DNA of 11,832 bases from an uncultured candidate division Zixibacteria bacterium (GCA_913009765.1 CAJVYT010000100.1:1-11832); one strand, 5' to 3'; positions 1 to 5,720 are shown, numbered from the stretch's first letter. Program-made: numbers and translations. Notes: generated by a model from the sequence alone, not told the origin.

Positions 1-191
1 CCATTGACAAAAATGAACTTTACAGCCTTATAAAAGAAGCTGTTAGAGAGGTTTTACATGAAGAGACATTAGAACTTTTCCTTAAAAATATCCCTTCAGT
101 GTCAAAAGAAGAGATGGAAGATATCAAGAAACTGTATGGTAAGCCATCAGCGGATAAAGAGGCAGCTTATAGCGAGACAATAGAGATATGA
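1..191 (+). CDS. RelB-like antitoxin-type protein, 5' end outside window
   Basis: An open frame read from base 3 gives 62 codons and ends at TGA 189-191; its start lies before the window. The residues are acidic and probably helical, with an opening IDKNELYSLIKEAVREVL and an ending AAYSETIEI. This pattern resembles the small RelB-like antitoxins that often precede RelE/ParE toxins in environmental genomes, as I remember them. No RelE-like toxin follows here. The next gene, 30 bases on, is an AbrB-like antitoxin with its own PIN toxin, so this gene may be an orphan or may pair with something upstream. The reading frame is secure; the family assignment is tentative. Confidence 0.5.
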   Translation, partial: IDKNELYSLIKEAVREVLHEETLELFLKNIPSVSKEEMEDIKKLYGKPSADKEAAYSETIEI

Positions 192-221
192 TAAAATTAA
201 GTAACTTCGGAGGTGAGAACT

Positions 222-479
222 ATGGAAAAAGTAAAATTACTGGATAAAGGGATCATTGAATTACCAAAGAATGTATGTGAGAAATTCAAACTTGAAAAAG
301 GTATGGAATTCGACCTGTTTTTTGATTCTGAGACTATATACCTCAAGAGGGTATTCAAATCCCTTAAGGATGAGCCTTTTAGTGAGGTTGCCGGTCCCTT
401 CAGGGAATTGGCTAAAAAGGAGAGACTAAGAACAGAGGATGTTGCTGAAGAGATAAGGAAATACAGGAAGAAAGGATAG
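222..479 (+). CDS. AbrB/MazE-like antitoxin (VapB type)
   Basis: An 85-residue protein. The first ~45 residues fit a SpoVT/AbrB swapped-hairpin fold: VKLLDKGIIELPKNV, then FKLEKGMEFDLFF, the usual 'resist or rule, then well-behaved polar strand' pattern of AbrB-family antitoxins that bind DNA and their toxin. The C-terminal part is charged (KKERLRTEDVAEEIRKYRKK) and should be the toxin-wrapping segment. I chose ATG 222 over the in-frame GTG at 213 because GGAGGTGA at 209-216 is a near-perfect ribosome binding site 5 bases before 222, and it overlaps the GTG. It is followed after 10 bases by the PIN toxin, so the two form a VapBC-type operon. By analogy it should repress its own promoter. The pairing is well supported; the exact subfamily is not. 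Confidence 0.75.
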   Translation: MEKVKLLDKGIIELPKNVCEKFKLEKGMEFDLFFDSETIYLKRVFKSLKDEPFSEVAGPFRELAKKERLRTEDVAEEIRKYRKKG

Positions 480-489
480 AAGGAGCCTT

Positions 490-912
490 TTGAAGTCGGT
501 TGTCCTGGATACTAACACACTCATTTCAGGTCTTTTATGGGACGGAAATGAAGCTAAGGTTATTGAAAAAGCTGAAAAACAAGAAATCCGGTTTTTTATA
601 TCGTCACATATATTAAAAGAATTAGAAGGAGTTTTAAAAAGGAGGAAGTTTTCTAAAAAGCTTGAAGGCAAAGAATATACAGTTGAAAAGGCAGTTGCAA
701 AGATTGCATTAATAGCCACATTAATAGAACCAGGAAATAAAATTAATGTAATAAAAGAAGACCCTGACGATAACAGAGTATTAGAATGTGCTGTATCTGC
801 GCAGGCATCTGTCATTGTTTCAGGCGATAACCATCTATTAAGCCTGAAGACTTATGCAGGGATAGATATTATTACAGCCAGCGAACTTTTAAATAAATTG
901 ATGGAGAAATAA
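490..912 (+). CDS. PIN-domain toxin (VapC-like ribonuclease)
   Basis: A 140-residue PIN-domain protein of the 'putative toxin component, PIN family' type. PIN toxins are Mg2+-dependent RNases that cut tRNA or rRNA and stop translation. The visible acidic active-site set is D7 (VVLDTNTLISGLLW), E44 (SHILKELEGVL), D93/D94 (EDPDDNRVLECA) and D113 (VSGDNHLLSL). The C-terminus YAGIDIITASELLNKL is typical for the family. Translation starts at TTG 490, 4 bases after AGGAG (481-485); no better ATG exists nearby. It is coupled to the AbrB-like gene 10 bases upstream. All four acidic positions are present, so the toxin is probably active. A related PIN C-terminus survives as a remnant about 65 bases downstream. 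Confidence 0.85.
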   Translation: MKSVVLDTNTLISGLLWDGNEAKVIEKAEKQEIRFFISSHILKELEGVLKRRKFSKKLEGKEYTVEKAVAKIALIATLIEPGNKINVIKEDPDDNRVLECAVSAQASVIVSGDNHLLSLKTYAGIDIITASELLNKLMEK

Positions 913-961
913 ACCGGTTATCCTTTCCCCTTGCCAGCTTGTGTAAAATGTGTAGACCTGA

Positions 962-1051
962 CCTAACGGTCTAACGTTAAGACTGAAAGAATATGCTGGG
1001 ATAAGAATTTTAAAGGCTTCAGAATTTCTATCCATCCTTTCAAGGAAGTAG
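962..1051 (+). pseudogene. C-terminal remnant of a second PIN-domain toxin
   Basis: Reading from 962 to the TAG at 1049-1051 gives LRLKEYAGIRILKASEFLSI plus a few residues. This lines up with the end of the intact PIN toxin just upstream (LSLKTYAGIDIITASELLNK). The frame is closed by TGA at 959-961, so everything before about residue 110 of the expected protein, including the whole active site, is gone. It is most likely debris of a tandem PIN gene, either a duplicate or an independent insertion. The two copies have diverged, so the event is not recent. Confidence 0.6.
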
Positions 1052-1060
1052 TTTCCCAAT

Positions 1061-1120
1061 ACTACGCTCGTAGGTGCAGATATCGGCAGGACAAAGACCA
1101 TAGTAGGCACAGGAAGAGGA
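1061..1120 (+). pseudogene. Possible N-terminal scrap of a ROK-type sugar kinase
   Basis: A frame in register with the PIN remnant, just past its stop, reads TTLVGADIGRTKTIVGTGRG. ROK-family sugar kinases begin with a phosphate-binding motif DIGGTKT preceded by a short hydrophobic strand, and this looks like that motif with Gly changed to Arg. No start codon, ribosome site or continuing kinase sequence is present. The match is short and could be chance. Confidence 0.25.
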
Positions 1121-1146
1121 TTTTTTAGACAGGATCAACAAGATAA
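1121..1146 (+). repeat. Left arm of a 26-bp imperfect inverted repeat
   Basis: This T6-AGACAGGAT-led 26-mer matches the reverse complement of 1322-1347 at 24 of 26 positions by hand count. The arms enclose 175 bases containing a short hairpin (CCCGAA 1155-1160, TTCGGG 1165-1170) and an A-rich low-complexity stretch. The right arm touches the first TTCGTG cluster. It could be a small non-autonomous mobile element or a scattered palindromic repeat. Confidence 0.6.
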
Positions 1147-1321
1147 AGAGCACTATGGCCATCCCGAAAGCATTCGGGTAAGAGTACAAGACAGGCTAAG
1201 GTTAGGATACAGAATAGTAAGCAGTAGGGAGTAGGTAAAAAATGATAAATGACAAATGGGAAATGGAAAATGATAAGGGGATTAACAGGATAAAAGATAG
1301 AGAAAAGCTTGTTTTTAATCA

Positions 1322-1347
1322 TTATCCTGTTCATCCTGTCTAAAAAA
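1322..1347 (-). repeat. Right arm of the 26-bp imperfect inverted repeat
   Basis: Reverse complement of the 1121-1146 arm with two differences. It ends three bases before the TTCGTG array begins at 1350. No obvious target-site duplication is visible outside the arms. Confidence 0.6.
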
Positions 1348-1349
1348 CT

Positions 1350-2403
1350 CTTCGTGCCCTTCGTGTCCTTCGTGGTGAAAGTTGTATGGTAAGCAGTTGC
1401 TTAAAGATAACTCTTGTATCTTCTCTTCGTGCCCTTCGTGCTCTTCGTGGTGATCAGTTGTATGGTAAGCAGTTGCTTAAAGATAACTCTTGTATCCTCT
1501 CTTCGTGTCCTTCGTGCCCTTCGTGGTGATCAGTTTTTGCCTTTATTAGTAATATGGTGAGTTTTTGCCTTATTAGTAAGAAACCCTTCGTGCTCTTCGT
1601 GTCCTTCGTGGTGAAAGTTGTATGGTAAGCAGTTGCTTAAAGATAACTCTCACAACTAAAAACAGAGCACCACGAAGAGCACGAAGAGCACGGAGAAAAA
1701 TATGAAGTTAACAAATACAGATAAAGGATCGTTGATCAACTTCAATAAACCTTTCCGTGGTAATCAGTTACAAGAAACTTTTCGTATCCTCTCTTCGTGC
1801 CCTTCGTGGTAAAAGTTATTTTTATTGTAAGACCCCCTCCGTATCCGTACTTCGTGCCCTTCGTGTCCTTCGTGGTGAAAGTTGCCTTTAGTTAGTAATA
1901 TGGTAAGATAATTCTTATATCCTCTCTTCGTGCTCTTCGTGTCCTTCGTGGTGAAAGTTGTCTTATTAGTAATATGGTAAGATAACTCTTGTATCCTCTC
2001 TTCGTGCTCTTCGTGCCCTTCGTGGTGAAAGTTGTATGGTAAGCAGTTGCTTAAAGATAACTCTTGTATCCTCTCTTCGTGCTCTTCGTGCCCTTCGTGG
2101 TGATCAGTTTTTGCCTTATTAGTAATATGGTGAGTTTTTGCCTTATTAGTAAGAAACCCTTCGTGCTCTTCGTGTACTTCGTGGTAATCAGTTTTTGCCT
2201 TTAAGAAAAGCCTTGAATCTGCCCTTCGTGCCCTTCGTGCCCTTCGTGGTAATCAGTTTTTGCCTTTAAGAAAAGCCTTGAATCTGCCCTTCGTGCTCTT
2301 CGTGTACTTCGTGGTGATCAGTTTTTGCCTTTATTAGTAATATGGTGAGTTTTTGCCTTATTAGTAAGAAACCCTTCGTGCTCTTCGTGTACTTCGTGGT
2401 AAT
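1350..2403 (+). repeat. Array of 9-bp TTCGTG repeats in 14 clusters
   Basis: The basic unit is nine bases, TTCGTG followed by CCC, CTC or TCC, and each cluster ends in TTCGTGGTG or TTCGTGGTA. Most clusters have three units. They begin near 1350, 1424, 1501, 1586, 1792, 1850, 1925, 2000, 2075, 2159, 2223, 2289 and 2373, with one cluster inverted near 1667. The linkers are also repeated. One starting TATGGTAAGCAGTTGC occurs near 1384, 1453, 1620 and 2035. One starting GATCAGTTTTTGCC, then TTATTAGTAA, occurs near 1527, 2102 and 2318. One with AAGAAAAGCCTTGAATCTG occurs at about 2203 and 2264. It has therefore grown by duplication of larger blocks. It does not encode a plausible protein, and I cannot name the repeat family. 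Confidence 0.9.
1667..1693 (-). repeat. Inverted TTCGTG cluster inside the array
   Basis: Three units on the opposite strand (CACCACGAAGAGCACGAAG and onward) face the direct cluster at 1586-1615, only about 50 bases away. Single-stranded DNA or RNA here could fold into a long hairpin of about 25 pairs. It marks an inversion or independent insertion within an otherwise one-directional array. Confidence 0.8.
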
Positions 2404-2452
2404 CAGTTCTTGCCTTTATTAGTAATATGGGAATCGGTCGCTTTATTAGTAA

Positions 2453-2605
2453 GATGACCCGACACAGAGAAAGCCTGATATAAGCCTGGCTAAAGAAAAG
2501 CTGAATTGGGAACCGGAAATTAGGCTTGAAGAAGGACTGACTAAAACAATTGAAGATTTTCAGGATTTAACCAAATCAACCAAACAGACCAACCCAACGA
2601 GATAA
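2453..2605 (+). pseudogene. Orphan C-terminal fragment of a UDP-glucuronate decarboxylase
   Basis: Translation from 2453 gives [20 protein letters not shown] and continues through [12 protein letters not shown] to a TAA at 2603-2605. It aligns without gaps to the last 40 residues of the intact decarboxylase at 3506-4480 ([20 protein letters not shown] and so on), with 27 of 40 residues identical by hand count. The frame is closed by TAA at 2450-2452, exactly where the TTCGTG repeats end, so about 280 residues of Rossmann and catalytic domain are missing. Synonymous and non-synonymous differences are both common, so it is an old or foreign paralogue. It runs into the 9-bp A-rich repeats, as the intact gene does at its 3' end. 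Confidence 0.8.
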
Positions 2606-2630
2606 ACGAAATCAACCAAACGGACTAAAC
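2570..2630 (+). repeat. 9-bp A-rich repeats between the fragment and vapBC
   Basis: Seven or so degenerate units with a 9-base period follow one another: AACCAAATC, AACCAAACA, GACCAACCC, AACGAGATA, AACGAAATC, AACCAAACG, GACTAAACA. The tract stops directly before the extended -10 promoter of the downstream vapBC pair. The same unit type occurs at 3299-3330, 4474-4520, 5221-5320 and 6883-6911. Confidence 0.8.
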
Positions 2631-2636
2631 ACTTTA

Positions 2637-2645
2637 TGTTATAAT
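2637..2645 (+). promoter_or_regulatory. Extended -10 promoter for vapBC
   Basis: TGTTATAAT is a perfect TATAAT hexamer with the TGn extension. No convincing -35 box lies 16-18 bases upstream, which is in the 9-bp repeat tract, but extended -10 promoters can do without one. It lies about 60 bases before the vapB start. Confidence 0.5.
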
Positions 2646-2650
2646 TTAAG

Positions 2651-2670
2651 CAATAAAAGGAATCTTATTG
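2651..2670. promoter_or_regulatory. Candidate VapBC operator (inverted repeat)
   Basis: CAATAA (2651-2656) and TTATTG (2665-2670) form a perfect 6-bp inverted repeat with an 8-base spacer. It lies between the extended -10 box and the vapB ribosome site. VapB-type antitoxins usually repress their own operon through such palindromes. Position and symmetry support the role; binding is inferred. Confidence 0.4.
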
Positions 2671-2704
2671 TTCAAAACAACATTGCAGTATCTGGAGGCA
2701 TTCA

Positions 2705-2887
2705 ATGGGTACCATCACAATTAAAAAGAGTGACGACATTACAAAAATAAGGCGAAAAATACAGAGAAGTCTTAAAAGTGTGAAAACACTTAACGCCTCT
2801 AAGTATATCGGTAAGCTAAAATTAAAAGAAGAACCATTATCTTATCAGAGGCGAGTCAGAAAAGAGTGGAATGAATATACTGATTGA
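2705..2887 (+). CDS. VapB-like antitoxin
   Basis: A 60-residue basic protein (GTITIKKSDDITKIRRKIQR, later RRVRKEWNEYTD). The N-terminal strand followed by a helix fits small VapB-type antitoxins, but no clear AbrB or ribbon-helix-helix signature can be claimed. The assignment rests mainly on position: it overlaps the PIN toxin that follows by 17 bases, in a different frame, which implies translational coupling. The start is well supported by GGAGG at 2694-2698, 6 bases before ATG 2705. Upstream lie an extended -10 box and an inverted repeat that fit autoregulation. Confidence 0.7.
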   Translation: MGTITIKKSDDITKIRRKIQRSLKSVKTLNASKYIGKLKLKEEPLSYQRRVRKEWNEYTD

Positions 2888-3236
2888 TACAAATATTGCA
2901 CTTTATCTGTTCGGAGGTGATTCCCGTATTGCAGAATTATTAGATGGCCAGATAATTCATATATCGTTTGTTACCGAATTGGAACTTTTAGGATATCCAG
3001 GGCTAAACAGGAAAGAAGAGAAACTAATTCATGATTTTCTTGAGGACTGTGTGATTATTGATATAAATAAACGTATCAAGGATTATACTATAGAATTTCT
3101 GAAAAATTATAAACTGAAAATTCCCGATGGAATCATAGCAGCAACCTCTGCTTATCTTGGTATTCCCCTTATGAGTGCAGATACTGATTTTGTGTCAGTG
3201 AAGGAAATTGACTTCCTTGAGTATAAACAGAGTTAA
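2871..3236 (+). CDS. vapC: VapC-like PIN-domain toxin
   Basis: A 121-residue PIN-domain RNase, the usual VapC length. The acidic active-site residues are visible: D6 (MNILIDTNIALYLF), E36/E38 (VTELELLGYP), D86 (KIPDGIIAATSAYLG) and D104/D106 (MSADTDFVSV). The core KIPDGIIAATSAYLGIPLMS is the VapC hallmark. VapC toxins cleave initiator tRNA or the 23S rRNA sarcin-ricin loop; the target here cannot be told. The start overlaps the end of the antitoxin by 17 bases and has no strong ribosome site of its own, so it is probably translated by coupling. This PIN protein belongs to a different subgroup from the one at 490-912. Confidence 0.9.
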   Translation: MNILIDTNIALYLFGGDSRIAELLDGQIIHISFVTELELLGYPGLNRKEEKLIHDFLEDCVIIDINKRIKDYTIEFLKNYKLKIPDGIIAATSAYLGIPLMSADTDFVSVKEIDFLEYKQS

Positions 3237-3298
3237 TTTAAGAATCAACTTATTTCCCTTTTCTCGCATTCTACCTTTCTCGCAGAGATACAAACCAA

Positions 3299-3330
3299 AC
3301 AAACGCTATAAACTAAATAGACGAAATAGG
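3299..3330 (+). repeat. 9-bp A-rich repeat tract after vapC
   Basis: AACAAACGCTATAAAC, then ACTAAATAGACGAAATAG, continues the degenerate 9-base family. It is followed by an ATCTGACCCCGA motif (3354-3365), also found before the flippase gene, and then by an isolated TTCGTG cluster. Confidence 0.6.
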
Positions 3331-3379
3331 CCGTAAGATACTTAACATTTAAGATCTGACCCCGACATATTTCTTTCTC

Positions 3380-3450
3380 TTCGTGCCCTTCGTGCTCTTC
3401 GTGGTGAAAGTTGCCTTATTAGTAAAGTGGTAAGCAGTTACTTTGCCTTT
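3380..3450 (+). repeat. Isolated TTCGTG cluster upstream of the decarboxylase
   Basis: One three-unit TTCGTG cluster (3380-3405) with its usual tail (GGTGAAAGTTGCCTTATTAG, then GTAAGCAG-like sequence to about 3440). It is a single block of the array otherwise confined to 1350-2403. It sits the same way relative to the intact decarboxylase as the main array does to the orphan decarboxylase fragment. Confidence 0.8.
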
Positions 3451-3505
3451 AGCCATGCCCCATGCGATTATATCTTGAGAAAATCTTGCGGCTAAAAACC
3501 AGAAA

Positions 3506-4480
3506 ATGAAAAACTACGATTCCACTAAACGCATCCTCGTCACCGGCGGTGCCGGTTTCCTCGGCTCACACCTCTGTGAAAGGCTTCTCAAGGAAGGACA
3601 TGAAATCCTGTGTGTTGATAATTTTTACACAGGCCGGCGTTCAAATATCGCCCATCTCATATCGAATCCATATTTTGAAGTCCTGAGGCATGACATCTGC
3701 TTCCCTCTTTACGTTGAGGTTGACGAAATTTACAACCTTGCCTGTCCTGCCTCACCTGTTCACTACCAGTTCGACCCGGTACAGACCACGAAGACATCGG
3801 TTCACGGCTCTATCAACATGCTTGGATTAGCCAAGCGGGTCAAAGCAAAAATCCTTCAGGCATCGACATCTGAAGTCTATGGCGACCCAGCAGTTCACCC
3901 CCAGCCTGAAGGCTACTGGGGAAATGTAAATCCTGTTGGATTAAGATCATGTTATGATGAAGGCAAACGCTGCGCGGAGACGCTATTTTTTGACTATCAC
4001 CGCCAGCATGAGCTGAAAATTAAGGTTGCCCGGATATTTAACACCTATGGCCCGAGGATGTACCCCAACGACGGCAGGGTTGTGAGTAACTTCATTATGC
4101 AGGCCCTGAAAGGGGAAGATATAACCGTCTTTGGAGATGGAAACCAGACGAGGAGCTTCTGCTATGTGGATGATCTTATAGATGGCCTGATCAAGCTCAT
4201 GAATAGTCCTGATGACTTTACAGGCCCTGTGAATCTTGGAAATCCTGTTGAATTCAGCATCCTCGAACTCGCTGAAAAGGTTATAGAATTGGTCAACTCA
4301 ACGCACAAAACCCAACATTTAAAATCTAAAATTGTTTATAAGCCGCTGCCTCAGGATGATCCGGTACGGAGAAAGCCTGATATAAGTCTTGCAATGGATA
4401 GATTGAACTGGAATCCTGAGACCGGCTTGGAAGAAGGACTAAAGGAAACAATCGAATATTTCAGAATTTTAACTAAATAG
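3506..4480 (+). CDS. UDP-glucuronate decarboxylase (UDP-xylose synthase)
   Basis: A 324-residue extended short-chain dehydrogenase of the UXS family, full length. It converts UDP-glucuronate to UDP-xylose plus CO2 using bound NAD+, in the cytosol, to feed polysaccharide synthesis. Visible features are the Rossmann loop GGAGFLG (14-20), [12 protein letters not shown] (38-49), [15 protein letters not shown] (77-91) which sets UXS apart from most epimerases, TSEVYGDP (121-128, with T121 and E123), the YDEGK pair (Y150, K154), [10 protein letters not shown] (176-185), SFCYVDD (217-223) and [10 protein letters not shown] (284-293) with the substrate-binding arginine. The start ATG 3506 lacks a strong ribosome site but begins the family N-terminus correctly. 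The 5' part looks more GC-rich than its neighbours. It is the only intact sugar-nucleotide gene here and belongs with the flippase and polymerase downstream. Confidence 0.93.
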   Translation: MKNYDSTKRILVTGGAGFLGSHLCERLLKEGHEILCVDNFYTGRRSNIAHLISNPYFEVLRHDICFPLYVEVDEIYNLACPASPVHYQFDPVQTTKTSVHGSINMLGLAKRVKAKILQASTSEVYGDPAVHPQPEGYWGNVNPVGLRSCYDEGKRCAETLFFDYHRQHELKIKVARIFNTYGPRMYPNDGRVVSNFIMQALKGEDITVFGDGNQTRSFCYVDDLIDGLIKLMNSPDDFTGPVNLGNPVEFSILELAEKVIELVNSTHKTQHLKSKIVYKPLPQDDPVRRKPDISLAMDRLNWNPETGLEEGLKETIEYFRILTK

Positions 4481-4520
4481 ACGAAATCAACGATATAGAC
4501 CAAATAAACGAGACAGACCA
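4474..4520 (+). repeat. 9-bp A-rich repeats after the decarboxylase
   Basis: ACTAAATAG, ACGAAATCA, ACGATATAG, ACCAAATAA and ACGAGACAG units with a 9-base period start inside the last codons of the decarboxylase and end just before the promoter of the next TA pair. The C-terminal residues LTK are thus part of the repeat, as in the orphan fragment at 2453. Confidence 0.7.
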
Positions 4521-4529
4521 GATATATTA

Positions 4530-4538
4530 TGGTAAAAT
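4530..4538 (+). promoter_or_regulatory. Candidate extended -10 promoter for the tumA/tumE-like pair
   Basis: TGGTAAAAT has the TGn extension and five of six TATAAT bases. It lies directly after a 9-bp repeat tract and 18 bases before the AGGAGG ribosome site, an arrangement parallel to vapBC. Confidence 0.35.
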
Positions 4539-4566
4539 ATGAAAAATGTCCTTGCAGGAGGATTTT

Positions 4567-4797
4567 ATGTCAATAAAAAGAGAAGTATATTTAACAGCAA
4601 CGGAGGCCATTGAGGCTCTTTTAAGATCCCTTGTTACTTATGAACAAAAATACCAGATGTCTTCAGACGAGTTTTATACAAAATATTTATCAGGTAAGTT
4701 AGAAGATACAAGAGATTTTATCGAGTGGGCTGGTGACTACCAGCAATACATTGAATTGAGAAAGGAAATAGACGCTAACATAAAAATCAGTGCATGA
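4567..4797 (+). CDS. Antitoxin-type protein paired with a TumE/DUF6516-like toxin
   Basis: A 76-residue acidic, helical protein (SIKREVYLTATEAIEALLRS, MSSDEFYTKYLSGKLEDTRD, FIEWAGDYQQYIELRKEI). The pattern F-x-x-x-Y-x-x-G-x-L-x-D-x-x-D-F-x-E-W is one I associate with small antitoxins that precede DUF6516 or PIN toxins. ATG 4567 is preferred over ATG 4546 because AGGAGG (4556-4561) lies 5 bases before it. Its TGA stop overlaps the ATG of the next gene (ATGA), so the two are coupled. No DNA-binding domain can be identified. The antitoxin role is inferred mostly from context. Confidence 0.6.
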   Translation: MSIKREVYLTATEAIEALLRSLVTYEQKYQMSSDEFYTKYLSGKLEDTRDFIEWAGDYQQYIELRKEIDANIKISA

Positions 4798-5174
4798 ATA
4801 AAATAATACAATATTTTGAGTTAATCCAGTCCCTGATACTTTCTTTACCGAACATAGTGATTGAAAGGTATACTGAACAGATTCTATCAAAGGACAGGGG
4901 AAACTTAAGGATCAAATTACGTTTTCATGACAATTCTCTTCTGGAAATAAGCGAGGCGATATATTTTGGACAAAATGCTCGTAAATATTTAAGTTATTGA
5001 TATCATTATCAAAAAGCAGACGGAAGCATTGTTTTCAGATATGACAATTGCCCGCACCATCCTGAAATTGGTACCTATCCAGAACATAAACATGCTGAGA
5101 AATCAATTATTAGTGCTAAAAGGCCATCTATAGAAGAAATCCTTTCTGAAATAAAAAGAAGTGCTAATCAATGA
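4794..5174 (+). pseudogene. TumE/DUF6516-like toxin interrupted by one in-frame TGA
   Basis: The frame opened at ATG 4794 meets TGA at 4998-5000 (codon 69), then stays open for 57 more codons to TGA 5172-5174. The two halves form one domain. The first has RIKLRFHDNSLLEISEAIYF. The second has YHYQKADGSIVFRYDN followed by CPHHPEIGTYPEHKHAEKS, which matches the HH-P-x-x-x-T-x-P-x-H-K-H core of DUF6516 (TumE-like) toxins. The total of about 126 residues is the usual family length, so only a single base change separates this from an intact gene. TGA is a genuine stop elsewhere in the window, so recoding is unlikely. The loss would leave the upstream antitoxin without an active partner. Sequencing error cannot be excluded. 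Confidence 0.75.
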
Positions 5175-5220
5175 GTTTAACACACAAACATGATCCTTTG
5201 GCTTGATTAACTTGATAACA

Positions 5221-5320
5221 AACCCAACAAACGCAACAAACCCAATAAACGCTATTAACGCTATTAACGCCATGAACGCGATTAACCCAATAAACCCAAC
5301 AAACCCGATAAACCCGGAAC
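5221..5320 (+). repeat. Tandem 9-bp repeat, about 11 units
   Basis: Successive units are AACAAACCC-like: AACAAACGC, AACAAACCC, AATAAACGC, TATTAACGC twice, CATGAACGC, GATTAACCC, AATAAACCC, AACAAACCC and GATAAACCC. The period is strictly nine, so the minus strand reads as a repetitive hydrophobic peptide. This is the longest and cleanest tract of the A-rich family in the window. Confidence 0.9.
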
Positions 5321-5431
5321 CTTGAACGTAGAACGCAGGACATCGGACATCGGACATTGCCTCCCCCCTTGCCCTCCGCCTCTCCAGCGTATTATATATT
5401 GTCAGCCTGCCAGCTTGTGGGCGTTGTGTGT

Positions 5432-5455
5432 GAGGGGACCTTTCCGTTACCCCTC
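5432..5455 (+). terminator. Weak hairpin, possible terminator
   Basis: GAGGGG (5432-5437) and CCCCTC (5450-5455) form a six-pair stem with a 12-base loop, followed by TATATTTTAT. The stem is short and the T tract is broken, so the role is doubtful. It lies about 30 bases before hicA. Confidence 0.25.
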
Positions 5456-5486
5456 TATATTTTATGAGAGGAATGGATAAATAATC

Positions 5487-5720
5487 TTGGGGAAAGCTGA
5501 AAAATTGTCAGAAAAGATTAAAACGAATCCCAAAAATGTAAGGCTTGAGGAATTATGCAAGGTTTTGAAAAATAAAGGATATGATATAATAAATGTGAAA
5601 GGTAGTCATTATTCTTTCTCTAATGGCGAAAGAACATTAACTATAGTAAAACCACATGGTAGGAATAAATTCTGTCATGTTCTGGATGTAAAGGAGGTAA
5701 TAAAGCAATGTTTACAATAG
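5487..5720 (+). CDS. hicA: HicA-family toxin
   Basis: A 77-residue protein with the HicA double-stranded-RNA-binding-like fold. HicA toxins are ribosome-independent mRNA interferases. The key pattern is VRLEELCKVLKNKGYDIINV (18-37) followed by KGSHYSFSNG (38-47), in which H41 is the expected catalytic histidine, then TIVKPHG. The C-terminus HVLDVKEVIKQ matches the usual helix. The reading frame begins at TTG 5487; no in-frame ATG is close and the ribosome site is weak (GAGAGG 5466-5471 is too far), so the start is less certain than the rest. Its end overlaps hicB by 13 bases. The toxin-first order is normal for hicAB. Confidence 0.87.
   Translation: MGKAEKLSEKIKTNPKNVRLEELCKVLKNKGYDIINVKGSHYSFSNGERTLTIVKPHGRNKFCHVLDVKEVIKQCLQ

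Larger units (their letters stand above)
913..2452. other. Gene-free 1.5-kb repeat-rich interval
   Basis: No intact gene is visible on either strand. From left to right it holds a GCCAGCTTG motif (about 934), the PIN remnant (962-1051) and a possible kinase N-terminal scrap (1061-1120). Next comes a 26-bp inverted repeat (1121-1146 and 1322-1347) enclosing a small hairpin and a low-complexity A-rich stretch. The TTCGTG repeat array fills the rest. Open frames crossing this interval are translations of repeats. Confidence 0.8.
5175..5486. other. Gene-free interval of stacked short repeats
   Basis: This 312-base gap holds an 11-unit 9-bp repeat tract (5221-5320), GAACGTAGAACGC and twofold CATCGGA words (5323-5357), a CCTGCCAGCTTGTG motif (5406-5419) and a weak hairpin (5432-5455). 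The hydrophobic open frame on the minus strand here is only a translation of the 9-bp repeats. Confidence 0.75.

Noticed and set aside
426..815. Minus-strand 129-residue frame
   Set aside because: It lies antisense over the PIN toxin, whose motifs and coupling are clear; no family resemblance is seen.
1125..1334. Minus-strand 69-residue frame
   Set aside because: It spans the inverted-repeat element and low-complexity A-rich sequence, with no ribosome site or recognisable motif.
1350..2403. CRISPR array
   Set aside because: Repeated units are 9 bases, linkers are themselves repeated and unequal in length, there are no unique spacers and no cas genes.
4794..5174. TGA recoded as an amino acid in this organism
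   Set aside because: TGA ends several intact genes here, including ATGA overlaps at 4795 and 7231 and the vapB stop at 2885, so a standard code is simpler.
5103..5357. Minus-strand frame for a repetitive, very hydrophobic 84-residue peptide (GFVGFIGLIAF type)
   Set aside because: It is a direct translation of the 9-bp tandem repeat; a 9-base period gives a 3-residue peptide repeat. It has no ribosome site and overlaps the end of the TumE-like frame.
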